In this document: piece by piece, positions 24,623-31,733 of the stretch
Layout: each line of letters starts with the position of its first letter
Numbering within the stretch: position 1 is the stretch's first letter
Assembly: GCA_024640085.1 (NCBI GenBank)
Contig: JAHEFR010000071.1
Location: 1-64,000 of the forward strand
Source: Gammaproteobacteria bacterium
GTDB lineage: Bacteria; Pseudomonadota; Gammaproteobacteria; Steroidobacterales; XN24
DNA length: 64,000 bases
Reading direction: 5' to 3'
Translations under genes and position numbers: made by a program
The notes under the pieces: model-generated
Told to the model about the DNA's origin: nothing
Database searches by the model: none
Seen by the model: the letters and a program-made list of their open reading frames with translations, nothing else

Positions 24623-25557
24623 GAGGCCGGCCCCTCCCGCGACATGCGGGTGGCCGCCACGAACACGTCTTCGAGGCTGGCGGCCGTGCGCTGGACGCTG
24701 GCGGGAAGGCGTTCCTCCTCCAGGCGCTTGCCGATCCGGGCCTCGGGGTCGGTCATCGTGGGATCGACGAGGATGTGCAGCAGCGAACCGAGCTGGGTGA
24801 CGCTACGCACTTCACGCACCGTCATCAGGACATGATGTGCCTGCCTCGGGCGATCGCAGGCCACCTCGATGACTGTCGCATCGATGTCATTCATCAGGGT
24901 TTTCGGGGCACCCCTGGCGGCGACCCGGCCCCGGTCGAGGATCGCCAGCTCGTGGCAGCGCTCGGCCTCGTCCATGTAGTGAGTGGATACGAGGATGGTC
25001 GTGCCAGTCTCCACCTGGTCGAACAGGCTCTCCCAGAACTCCCGGCGGCTCTGCGGATCAACGGCGCTCGTGGGCTCGTCCAGCAACAGCAGCGCGGGCC
25101 GGTGCAAGGTCGCTGCCGCCAGGGCGAGCCGCTGCCTTTGTCCGCCGCTCATGGTCCCCGCACGCTGCCGCCGGAGATCTTCGAGGCGGTACTCCCGTCG
25201 GGCCTCGAAGATGCGGTCCCGCTTGTCTCGGCGGGGCAGCCCGTAGATCTCGGCCACGAACTCTAGGTTCTCGTCTACCGACAGATCGTCGTAGAGGGAG
25301 AACCGTTGGGTCATGTAACCCAGCTCCCGGCGGACGGCCTCGGGCTCGCGGGTGGCGTCGTACCCCATGACTTTCACCTGGCCTTCGGACGGGCGCAGCA
25401 AACCGCACAGCATCCGGAACGTGGTGGACTTGCCCGAGCCGTTGGGTCCGAGGAAGCCGTAAATCCGCCCTTTAGGGATCTCCAGGTCGAGGTGATCCAC
25501 GGCGGTCACCGCGCCGAAGCGCCGGGTCAGTCCGCTGGCGGTGATCGCGATGTCCAT
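24619..25557 (-). CDS. ABC transporter ATP-binding protein (YbhF-like)
   Basis: Walker A is GPNGSGKST, the signature is MSGGQRQRLALA, and Walker B is LLLLDEPTSAVD. The His switch lies in STHYMDEAERC. The protein is 312 residues from the ATG at 25557, with a C-terminal extension beyond the core domain. It powers the exporter with the permease at 23525-24622. The frame is open another 27 codons upstream, but the start at MDIAITASGL fits the family and leaves a 4-base gap to the adaptor gene. E. coli YbhF has two ATPase domains, and this one has a single domain. Confidence 0.92.
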   Translation of the reverse strand: MDIAITASGLTRRFGAVTAVDHLDLEIPKGRIYGFLGPNGSGKSTTFRMLCGLLRPSEGQVKVMGYDATREPEAVRRELGYMTQRFSLYDDLSVDENLEFVAEIYGLPRRDKRDRIFEARREYRLEDLRRQRAGTMSGGQRQRLALAAATLHRPALLLLDEPTSAVDPQSRREFWESLFDQVETGTTILVSTHYMDEAERCHELAILDRGRVAARGAPKTLMNDIDATVIEVACDRPRQAHHVLMTVREVRSVTQLGSLLHILVDPTMTDPEARIGKRLEEERLPASVQRTAASLEDVFVAATRMSREGPAS

Positions 25558-25561
25558 CGCC

Positions 25562-26536
25562 TTACTCGGCCGGCGCTCCCGGCAGATCAGGGAAGCTCGC
25601 TTCCACCGGCAATCCCGTCGGGAGACGCTCGGCGGCATCCCCCAGGAGGGTCACCTCTGCTACGTAAGCCAGCCGGCTGCGGTCCCGCTCGGTGAGCGCA
25701 AAGTACGGAGTGAAAACGGCGTCAGACGAGACGGTGCGAACCCGCCCCTGGATGGGATCGGGGATGCCGTCAACCCGTATCGTGGCGGGCATGCCGGGAG
25801 TGATCCGGGCCCGGACTGTCTCGGGCACGTAGACCCGGGCGTAGGGACTGGTGTCGGCCAGCAGCACCATGACCACGGCGCCCGCTGCGGGGCGGTCCCC
25901 GACCTTGTAGGGGATCGAATCCACCACGCCCGCGACGGGGGCCCGGAGCTGAAGCCGTTCCAGTTCCAGGGTCAGCTCTGCCGCGTGGGCCCTGGCGGCC
26001 CCGAGTTCGGCTCTGGCCTGATCCAGTTCCTCTGCCGTGGTGCCGGTCACAAGTTCCGACAACCGCGCGATGGCCTCGTCCCGGTTTGCCGCCGAGACTT
26101 CCTGTCGGGCCCGGGCATCGTCCAGGTCGGACTCACTCAGAAGGCCCCGCCCCACTAGCTCCTCGATGCGCTTCAGCGCCTTGTTGTCCGCCACGAGCTG
26201 GCTCTCGGCGCCCTCCAGGCGGGCCCGCGCGGCGCTGATCTCCTCCGCCCTCGGTCCGCGCTCCAGCTCTGCGAGCCGGCGAGAGACCCGCTGCTCCGTC
26301 GCCCTGGCCTGCTCTACCCGCGCCTCCACGAGCTTGGGGTCCTGGCGCGCCAGCAACTGACCTGGCTCTACCACGTCCGCCTCCCGAACCGGAATCTCCA
26401 CGAGCACTTCCCAGGCCTGGGCCGGGATTTCTATTCGATCCCGCTCGAGGGTGCCGACAAGGGGGAACGGCGAATCCGACACCTCACAGGCGGCCACAAG
26501 CACTACCAGGGGGAGGAGGAGCCTGAGGCGGTTCAT
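25562..26536 (-). CDS. HlyD-family membrane fusion (adaptor) lipoprotein
   Basis: From the ATG at 26536 the product is 324 residues. The signal peptide ends LVVLVAACE, a lipobox, so it is probably a lipoprotein anchored in the inner membrane. The barrel-sandwich halves flank a long coiled-coil hairpin (about residues 75-185, rich in Ala, Arg and Glu), and LQLRAPVAGVVDSIPYKVGD is the characteristic lipoyl-like motif. It links the ABC pump to an outer-membrane channel that is not encoded here. The ATG overlaps the TetR stop (ATGA at 26533-26536), so the operon is tightly coupled. Confidence 0.9.
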   Translation of the reverse strand: MNRLRLLLPLVVLVAACEVSDSPFPLVGTLERDRIEIPAQAWEVLVEIPVREADVVEPGQLLARQDPKLVEARVEQARATEQRVSRRLAELERGPRAEEISAARARLEGAESQLVADNKALKRIEELVGRGLLSESDLDDARARQEVSAANRDEAIARLSELVTGTTAEELDQARAELGAARAHAAELTLELERLQLRAPVAGVVDSIPYKVGDRPAAGAVVMVLLADTSPYARVYVPETVRARITPGMPATIRVDGIPDPIQGRVRTVSSDAVFTPYFALTERDRSRLAYVAEVTLLGDAAERLPTGLPVEASFPDLPGAPAE

Positions 26537-27189
26537 GGCTGCGCTCCGCGGTAGAAAAGCTCGCTGGCGTAAGCGCTCCAGCGGCTGACGAAGTCCTTTT
26601 CGAAATCCACGTCCAGCACCCTCACCAACATGGGCCTGGCGAGGAAGGGGAACACGCACAGGCTCAGCACGGAAACCAGCGCGAGGCGCGGATCCAGGTC
26701 CGCCCGGACCCGGCCGGCACGCTTGTCGGCCTCCAGGGCGATGCCGATAAGGTGCCGTGCCCGGGAAGCGAAGCGCTCGATGAAGTGGCGCTGGAAGGTC
26801 TCTCCACCGGCCTGCATCTCGCGGAAGACCAGGGGCGGCATCCAGGGATTGGCCCGAAACATCCCCAGATAGGCGGCCATGAAGTCCGCCACGGTCAGGG
26901 ACTGAGGAAGGTCCGCTGTGCGGGCCTCGAGCTGAGACAGGACCGGAGAAATGATCTCCTCCAGGAGGGCCCGGTAAAGGCCGTGTTTATCGTCAAAGTA
27001 GTAGTGGATCATGGCCGGCGTGGAGCCAGCAGCGGCGGCGAGTTGGCGGGTCGATACCGCGTCGAAACCGTGTCGCGTAAACAGGTCCCTGGCAGCCATC
27101 AACAGTTGCCCCCGGACATCCCGCGATTCCTCCGCGGCCGGCCGGCCCCGTCCCCGCGCAGGCGATCCTCTCCTCTGTATTTTGCTCAT
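26533..27189 (-). CDS. TetR-family repressor of the ABC export operon
   Basis: The 218-residue product has the N-terminal helix-turn-helix at about residues 28-72 (LFTRHGFDAVSTRQLAAAAG followed by STPAMIHYYFDDKHGLYRAL). The rest is a helical ligand-binding domain with a C-terminal region like that of the CecR/YbiH type. It is the first gene of the operon with the adaptor, ATPase and permease. A perfect palindrome at 27199-27218, just upstream of its start, is the likely operator, so it should repress itself and the pump. The inducer is unknown. Confidence 0.92.
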   Translation of the reverse strand: MSKIQRRGSPARGRGRPAAEESRDVRGQLLMAARDLFTRHGFDAVSTRQLAAAAGSTPAMIHYYFDDKHGLYRALLEEIISPVLSQLEARTADLPQSLTVADFMAAYLGMFRANPWMPPLVFREMQAGGETFQRHFIERFASRARHLIGIALEADKRAGRVRADLDPRLALVSVLSLCVFPFLARPMLVRVLDVDFEKDFVSRWSAYASELFYRGAQP

Positions 27190-27198
27190 GCTCGCAAT

Positions 27199-27218
27199 TT
27201 AATCAAACGGTTGATTAA
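27199..27218 (-). promoter_or_regulatory. Probable TetR operator palindrome
   Basis: TTAATCAA, a 4-base spacer ACGG, and TTGATTAA form a perfect 8-bp inverted repeat 10 bases upstream of the TetR start. It stands in an AT-rich patch of an otherwise GC-rich region, typical for a promoter and operator of this family. Confidence 0.75.
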
Positions 27219-27335
27219 TAATCAAGAGAAACCTCTGGGCGGCCCGCAGGAAGTGGCCAGGACCGGGCAGCCCGGGTTCCTACCGGTCAGAGAGCCTCCG
27301 CCGGGCGTGGGATAGGAGGAGCGTCCGTGGAAATG

Positions 27336-27368
27336 GAAGCCGGGGCCGGACATTCCGACCCCGGCTTC
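27336..27368 (-). terminator. Hairpin downstream of the heme/PKD protein gene
   Basis: The arms GAAGCCGGGG and CCCCGGCTTC pair perfectly, with a loop that can also pair partly. It lies 19 bases past the stop of the gene at 27387. There is only a weak T-rich tail (CATTTCC on the minus strand), so it is a weak intrinsic terminator or a 3'-end hairpin. Confidence 0.5.
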
Positions 27369-27386
27369 GACCACCAGCCCGGATGG

Positions 27387-29198
27387 CTAGCGGTTGGAAC
27401 GGGCGATGGCTCGCCTGCGCGTCATGGTCGTCACTGCCGCCAGGAGGATGAGAAGCCAGGGCCCGGACCCGCCGATACCGCCGGATCCGTCCGAGTCGTC
27501 TGATTCCTCCGGATTGTCGTCGTCGCCACCGCCGTCCGTCGCCGCGAGGAACGCGGCGATATCGCCGATATCCGAGTCGGACAGACAGGAGAGATAGCGC
27601 ATCTCGCTCTCCTCGCCGATGGCCTCGGCGATTTCGCCGGCGCTGTCACCCCGGACGTCCTCTCCGACCCGGCCGCCGGAACCAGTCGGCCCATGGCAAC
27701 CGGCGCACGTCGTGACGTAACGCTGCTCACCGTCGGTGGCAGTGGAGTTCAGGTAGTCCGACAGGGCCTCGATATCGGCATCGGACAGCACACCCTGCAG
27801 GAACTGCATGGCGGGCACGCCCCCCGGAAACACGCTGGTGCCGAAAATCGAGCCCTGGATGACGCAGGACCTGGCCCCCGCGACCCGGTGGACCCCGGCA
27901 AGCGTTTCGTCATAGGCCGGGTTCTCCCAGGGATCGCCGTGGCAGCCGAGGCAGTTGATGTTGTACAGCGCCTCGCCGTCGTCGGCCGGCGGGGGATCCG
28001 TGATGTCCGCCGTCGTCGTAGTCGGTGTACTGTCGGCCTGGCCATCGTTCACGACCAGGGTCACCGTGTACACCGCGGCCGATCCGTAACTGTGGCTCGG
28101 AGTGGGACCGTCGCCTGTCGCTCCGTCGCCGAAATCCCAGTGGTACATGAGGGGGTCACCGTTGGCGTCCGAGGATCCGGTCCCGTCGAAACGGACCAGG
28201 ACACCGGTCTGCCCGTCATAGGGACCCCCCGCATGGGCCACCGGCGGCACATTGACCAGCGGCGCGTCGATAGTGGCGGAGGTGGTGTCAGCGACGCTGC
28301 CTACCTGGCCGTCGTTCACCACCAGCGAGACTGCGTAGACGCCTGCAGACCCGTACGTATGGAGTGGCGCGACGCCTGTCCCGACGTTGCCGTCACCGAA
28401 GTCCCAGGCGTAGCTGAGGGTGTCGCCATCTGCGTCCGAGGATGCGGAGCCGTCGAATTGAACGTCCACCCCCGCCTCCCCCATATAGGGACCGCCGACA
28501 GCCGCCACCGGGGGTTGGTTGACGACCGGTTCCGCCACTTCCGCCGTGGTGCTTTCCGCCAGACTGTCCGCCTGGCCGTCGTTCACCGTCAGCGAGACAG
28601 TGTAGCTTCCCGCCGACGCATAGGCGTGGGACGGGGTGGCGCCGCTGCCACTGCTGCCGTCGCCGAAGTTCCACGCGTAAGACAGAGGATCGCCGTCGGC
28701 GTCCGACGAACCGGTACCGTCAAACTGTATGGCCGTGCCGGCCTCGCCCTGGTACGGGCCGCCGGGGACGGCCACCGGAATGGCGTTGTCCTGGGGCGGG
28801 TCCAGGGGACCCGAGATACTGGCGGGTGGGCTGGCGACATTGCTGCAGCCGGGCGTGGTCGGGACGCACCAGCCCGGCTGGGCGCCGGCATTGATCTCGA
28901 CGAGGTTGTTGCCGCCCACGCTGGGCTGCCCGTCTGCCGTATCCGAGTCCAGGCCTTCAGCATTCTGGATGGCGGCCACGGTGCACACACCAATATCCGC
29001 CCCGTAGCCGTTCCGGGAAGGGATGCTAGTGTGACAGGTCTGGCAGCCGGCGGCCGCGTAGGTCGATCCGGGGCCTGCTCCGTAGAGATTCTGGAAAGAC
29101 GACGAGCAGTCGCCGTTGCTCAGGGCGGGCGTGGTCCAGGCCGCCGCCAGCAGGGTCATCGCAACCACAAAGGTGGATCGGTTCGGGAGGACGTTCAT
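27387..29198 (-). CDS. Secreted c-type cytochrome-like protein with three PKD domains and a GlyGly-CTERM-like tail
   Basis: From the ATG at 29198 (ribosome binding site AGAGGTGA) the product is 603 residues with a signal peptide of about 27 residues. Three heme c motifs are visible: CQTCH near the N-terminus, then CLGCH and CAGCH in the C-terminal third. Between them lie three PKD domains, each with DADGD or DANGD, a W(D/N)FGDG core and VVNDGQ or TVNDGQ. The C-terminus has an acidic, Gly-rich stretch, then GPWLLILLAAVTTM and RRR, matching the GlyGly-CTERM sorting signal cut by rhombosortase. It is therefore probably exported and surface attached, perhaps in electron transfer. No rhombosortase or cytochrome partner is in the window. 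Confidence 0.85.
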   Translation of the reverse strand: MNVLPNRSTFVVAMTLLAAAWTTPALSNGDCSSSFQNLYGAGPGSTYAAAGCQTCHTSIPSRNGYGADIGVCTVAAIQNAEGLDSDTADGQPSVGGNNLVEINAGAQPGWCVPTTPGCSNVASPPASISGPLDPPQDNAIPVAVPGGPYQGEAGTAIQFDGTGSSDADGDPLSYAWNFGDGSSGSGATPSHAYASAGSYTVSLTVNDGQADSLAESTTAEVAEPVVNQPPVAAVGGPYMGEAGVDVQFDGSASSDADGDTLSYAWDFGDGNVGTGVAPLHTYGSAGVYAVSLVVNDGQVGSVADTTSATIDAPLVNVPPVAHAGGPYDGQTGVLVRFDGTGSSDANGDPLMYHWDFGDGATGDGPTPSHSYGSAAVYTVTLVVNDGQADSTPTTTTADITDPPPADDGEALYNINCLGCHGDPWENPAYDETLAGVHRVAGARSCVIQGSIFGTSVFPGGVPAMQFLQGVLSDADIEALSDYLNSTATDGEQRYVTTCAGCHGPTGSGGRVGEDVRGDSAGEIAEAIGEESEMRYLSCLSDSDIGDIAAFLAATDGGGDDDNPEESDDSDGSGGIGGSGPWLLILLAAVTTMTRRRAIARSNR

Positions 29199-29323
29199 CT
29201 GGTCACCTCTTGATGTCGTATCAGGCACCCGTGTTCCGGTGTCTGCATCCAAGGCTCCGTCGATCCCCCCGGCAGAACGATGACTCCGCACCATGCCACC
29301 CCTCGAAGGAAACCCAAATATCA

Positions 29324-29350
29324 TATATGTGTGCATAATTGACACATATA
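29324..29350 (-). promoter_or_regulatory. Inverted repeat in AT-rich promoter region of the heme/PKD gene
   Basis: TATATGTGT and ACACATATA form a perfect 9-bp inverted repeat around a 9-base spacer. On the minus strand a TTGACG with AATTAT 17 bases later overlaps the repeat and could be the promoter, about 130 bases upstream of the ATG at 29198. An operator for an unknown regulator is likely. Confidence 0.5.
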
Positions 29351-29567
29351 CATAATTCGTCAAGACCGGAACGATGAAAAAATGCCGCCTCGCGCTCAAG
29401 TGACGCAAAAGACAGAGGAAATTCAGGCCGAAGGAGAGCCGCACCGACCCCCACCGAGCGACCATCCGCGCGCGGTGGTCGCTGCCTGACCCGGCCGCCA
29501 GCGACCGGCGGCAGGTCCGGCAGACCGTGGCGAGGCCCCCTCGGGAGGCCTGTCCGAAAAGGACAAC

Positions 29568-29598
29568 GGCCTCCCCCCTGCCAGACAGGGGAGAGGCC
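29568..29598 (-). terminator. Terminator-like hairpin after the YeeE/YedE operon
   Basis: GGCCTC...CCCCTG pairs with CAGGGG...GAGGCC around CCAGA, followed on the minus strand by GTTGTCCTTTT. It starts about 50 bases past the stop of the gene at 29648. Confidence 0.5.
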
Positions 29599-29647
29599 GC
29601 TACAGGCAAGAGCCAGGTACCAGGGCTGCCGAGGCTTGCCCGCTAAT

Positions 29648-30247
29648 CTAGTGCGCTGGCACGCCGCGGGGCAGCGAACGGGAGCCCCGGCCCGGGCGAT
29701 CGGGCAGCGCCCACGCCACGACGACCAAAGCCAACCCCACCACGAGGGCTACCAGCCAACCTGGCACACCGGTCAGCACTGCGCCGTAAGCGTCGTTTCC
29801 GGTGACCGCGAGGGTGGTCTTCCCTCCCAGGATGTGGTCCAGAAGACCGGAGGCCTTCCAGGCGGGGTAAGTAACCATGTAGGCGAATGCACCGAGCAGG
29901 CCACCGAGCACGAAGGCCCCGGCATCACGGCGTCCATCACCGAGGGCCGCCAGTCCGGTGCCAGGACAGTAGCCGGCGGTGCCGAATCCGAGACCAAGGA
30001 TGGCGCCACCGATCACAACGCCCGCGTAGCTGTCCTTGACCGACAGATGGCCGCTGTCGATAAGGCCGGCCGCCATCAGCAGGAAAAGGCCGATGGAACT
30101 CAGGCCGACGCCCAGCAGAATGGCCTTCATGAGATGCAGATCGGTGAGCCGGAGCATGTTCAGGATGTTCTCCGGATTCGACGCGCCCACCCGGTGAAGG
30201 ACGAAGCCGAACCCGGTGCCCAGAAAGATGGCGAGAAAGATTTCCAT
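29648..30247 (-). CDS. YeeE/YedE family sulfur-compound transporter subunit
   Basis: The 199-residue protein has about five membrane helices. The family signature GFGTAGYCPGTGLAALGDGR carries the conserved cysteine and the GTG motif, and the N-terminus reads LGTGFGFVLHRVGASNPENI. YeeE/YedE proteins are inner-membrane carriers linked to uptake of thiosulfate or related reduced sulfur. This is the second gene of a two-gene half-size pair and starts 10 bases after the first. The pair probably acts as a unit, like a split YeeE. No rhodanese or sulfur-oxidation gene is adjacent. Confidence 0.88.
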   Translation of the reverse strand: MEIFLAIFLGTGFGFVLHRVGASNPENILNMLRLTDLHLMKAILLGVGLSSIGLFLLMAAGLIDSGHLSVKDSYAGVVIGGAILGLGFGTAGYCPGTGLAALGDGRRDAGAFVLGGLLGAFAYMVTYPAWKASGLLDHILGGKTTLAVTGNDAYGAVLTGVPGWLVALVVGLALVVVAWALPDRPGRGSRSLPRGVPAH

Positions 30248-30257
30248 GACTGTCCTC

Positions 30258-30836
30258 CTAGACCCGGCTGCCGCCGCGCCCGTACATCAGGATGGCGGCG
30301 GGGATAGCGGTGGCGAACGCACCGGCGGCGAACAGATATCCGGAAAGGGATGTCTGCATCATGCCGCTCATCATGTGTCCGCTGGTACATCCGCCTGCGA
30401 GCCGGGAGCCGTACAGCACCAGGAATCCGCCGAGGAAGGCGATCGCGTAGCGCTTGCCCGGGCTCGCCCCGAACCGTTCTCGCCAGGCCGCCGGGGCCAC
30501 TCTGTCACTCGCCTGTGGCCGCGGCCCGCCGGTAACCCGCGACAGGAACGCGCCGAAAACGATGGCAAGAACGAACACGAAGCCGTAATTGACGGGTTTC
30601 GCCACGTGGGATGCGTACTTTCCCCCGCTCTTGGCGAGATAGGCGTTGCTGCTGGCGAAGCCGGACTTCGTGCCCGGGTCCTCGACCACCACATCGGGGC
30701 TGATCTGGTCCCAGATCATGCCGTCGGCGATGACGAACTGGGTCGACACGCCGATGGGTTTCACCAGCCACACCGCAATCAGGAAGGCCAACGCGAGGGC
30801 GATGCCGCCGCGCAGCCAGTCGAGTTGTCCGGTCAT
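30258..30836 (-). CDS. YeeE/YedE family sulfur-compound transporter subunit
   Basis: From the ATG at 30836 (GGAG 9 bases upstream) the product is 192 residues. A GTG three codons earlier would overlap that ribosome binding site. It has about four membrane helices and the family motif LYGSRLAGGCTSGHMMSG, where the Cys is the conserved sulfur-binding one. A soluble-looking loop (residues about 45-70) separates the first and second helices. It is the first gene of the pair with 29648-30247, and both are probably transcribed from the AT-rich region just upstream. Confidence 0.88.
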   Translation of the reverse strand: MTGQLDWLRGGIALALAFLIAVWLVKPIGVSTQFVIADGMIWDQISPDVVVEDPGTKSGFASSNAYLAKSGGKYASHVAKPVNYGFVFVLAIVFGAFLSRVTGGPRPQASDRVAPAAWRERFGASPGKRYAIAFLGGFLVLYGSRLAGGCTSGHMMSGMMQTSLSGYLFAAGAFATAIPAAILMYGRGGSRV

Positions 30837-30888
30837 GGGATCCACTCCGAAAGGAACTTGGAGCGGATATTACATTATTACTTTCTAA

Positions 30889-30901
30889 ATTAGCAACTAA
30901 T
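30889..30901 (-). promoter_or_regulatory. Small palindrome upstream of the YeeE/YedE pair
   Basis: ATTAG, CAA, CTAAT lies within an AT-rich promoter stretch (30867-30905), 53 bases before the first start. ArsR-family sulfur regulators such as BigR use AT-rich palindromes near such genes, so an operator is possible. No regulator gene is adjacent. Confidence 0.35.
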
Positions 30902-30940
30902 GAAAGACTGAGGATCTATCGGCACCTGCGGGACAGCTCG

Positions 30941-31606
30941 CTACAGCTCGGCCCACATGCGCAGGAGGTTTGTCCTGATGGCATCCACCAGGACCCGGCT
31001 TCCCTGGGGATCGCCTGCCGCGTACAGCACATTGTCGATCTGCTGGAGCTGAGCGAGCACGTCCCGGTGCCGCTGGTCCCGCACCATGCTCTGGAACCAG
31101 TTGATTGCCACCAGCCGCTCCCCCGACTGGAGTGGCGCCACGCGATGGACCGTCGTGGACGGATAGATGACGGCGTCTCCGGCATCGCCCTTGAATCTCA
31201 GCATGCCCGAGCCCGACTGGATTTCCAGTTCGCCGCCCTCGTACTCGTCCGGACCGGAAATGAACACGGTGCAGGACACGTCAGACCGCATTGGCGGCTC
31301 AGAGCGGAAGATGGCCGCATCCACATGAAAACCGTAGGTCATGCCCGCCGTGTAGCGACAGACGGTGGGCCTGGAAATCTGCTTGGGATACACCAGGTCC
31401 TTGACCGCCTGGTTGCGGGCCAGGGCCGCGATCACCACGTCCGCAGCGCGCTCTCCGTGAGGATCTCCGTAGGGCATCTGGAGATTGTTCTTGATGCGGG
31501 AATTGGGGTTGGTGACCTTGCCTTCCACGAACTTGCCCTTCGATGCGAGTTCGCGGACCTCGGCCACCTCTTCTTCGCTCAGGACATTTTTCAGATGTTG
31601 CAGCAT
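30941..31606 (-). CDS. PKHD-type Fe(II)/2-oxoglutarate hydroxylase (YbiX/PiuC-like)
   Basis: The 221-residue product has the metal-binding HxD in YGFHVDAAIF, the distal His in STTVHRVAPLQSGERLVAINW and the 2-oxoglutarate-binding Arg after it. The start MLQHLKNVLSEEEV matches the family. These enzymes use iron, oxygen and 2-oxoglutarate to hydroxylate an unidentified substrate, and in other bacteria are often linked to iron-siderophore uptake genes. No TonB receptor is visible here. It is divergent from the DUF1302 gene across about 127 bases. Confidence 0.92.
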   Translation of the reverse strand: MLQHLKNVLSEEEVAEVRELASKGKFVEGKVTNPNSRIKNNLQMPYGDPHGERAADVVIAALARNQAVKDLVYPKQISRPTVCRYTAGMTYGFHVDAAIFRSEPPMRSDVSCTVFISGPDEYEGGELEIQSGSGMLRFKGDAGDAVIYPSTTVHRVAPLQSGERLVAINWFQSMVRDQRHRDVLAQLQQIDNVLYAAGDPQGSRVLVDAIRTNLLRMWAEL

Positions 31607-31733
31607 GGCGGGCGCCCCGGTTCCGTTGCCTGATCGCCCAGTTTACTCGAAAGGGGGGGCAGCCCGGCTCGACGGCGGGCGGGTCTTCGGCAGGGGCCCG
31701 CCCGGATCCGGTCTCGTCTGCTAGATTACGGGG

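Larger units (their letters stand above)
29199..29647. other. Intergenic stretch with AT-rich promoter region and hairpin
   Basis: This 449-base gap lies between two minus-strand genes. It holds an AT-rich patch with an inverted repeat at 29324-29350 and a terminator-like hairpin at 29568-29598. Reading frames that extend the downstream gene into it do not look coding. Confidence 0.5.

Noticed and set aside
27693-29213. A 506-codon plus-strand frame opposite the heme/PKD gene
   Set aside because: It mirrors the repeated PKD sequence on the other strand, and no motifs support it as a gene.
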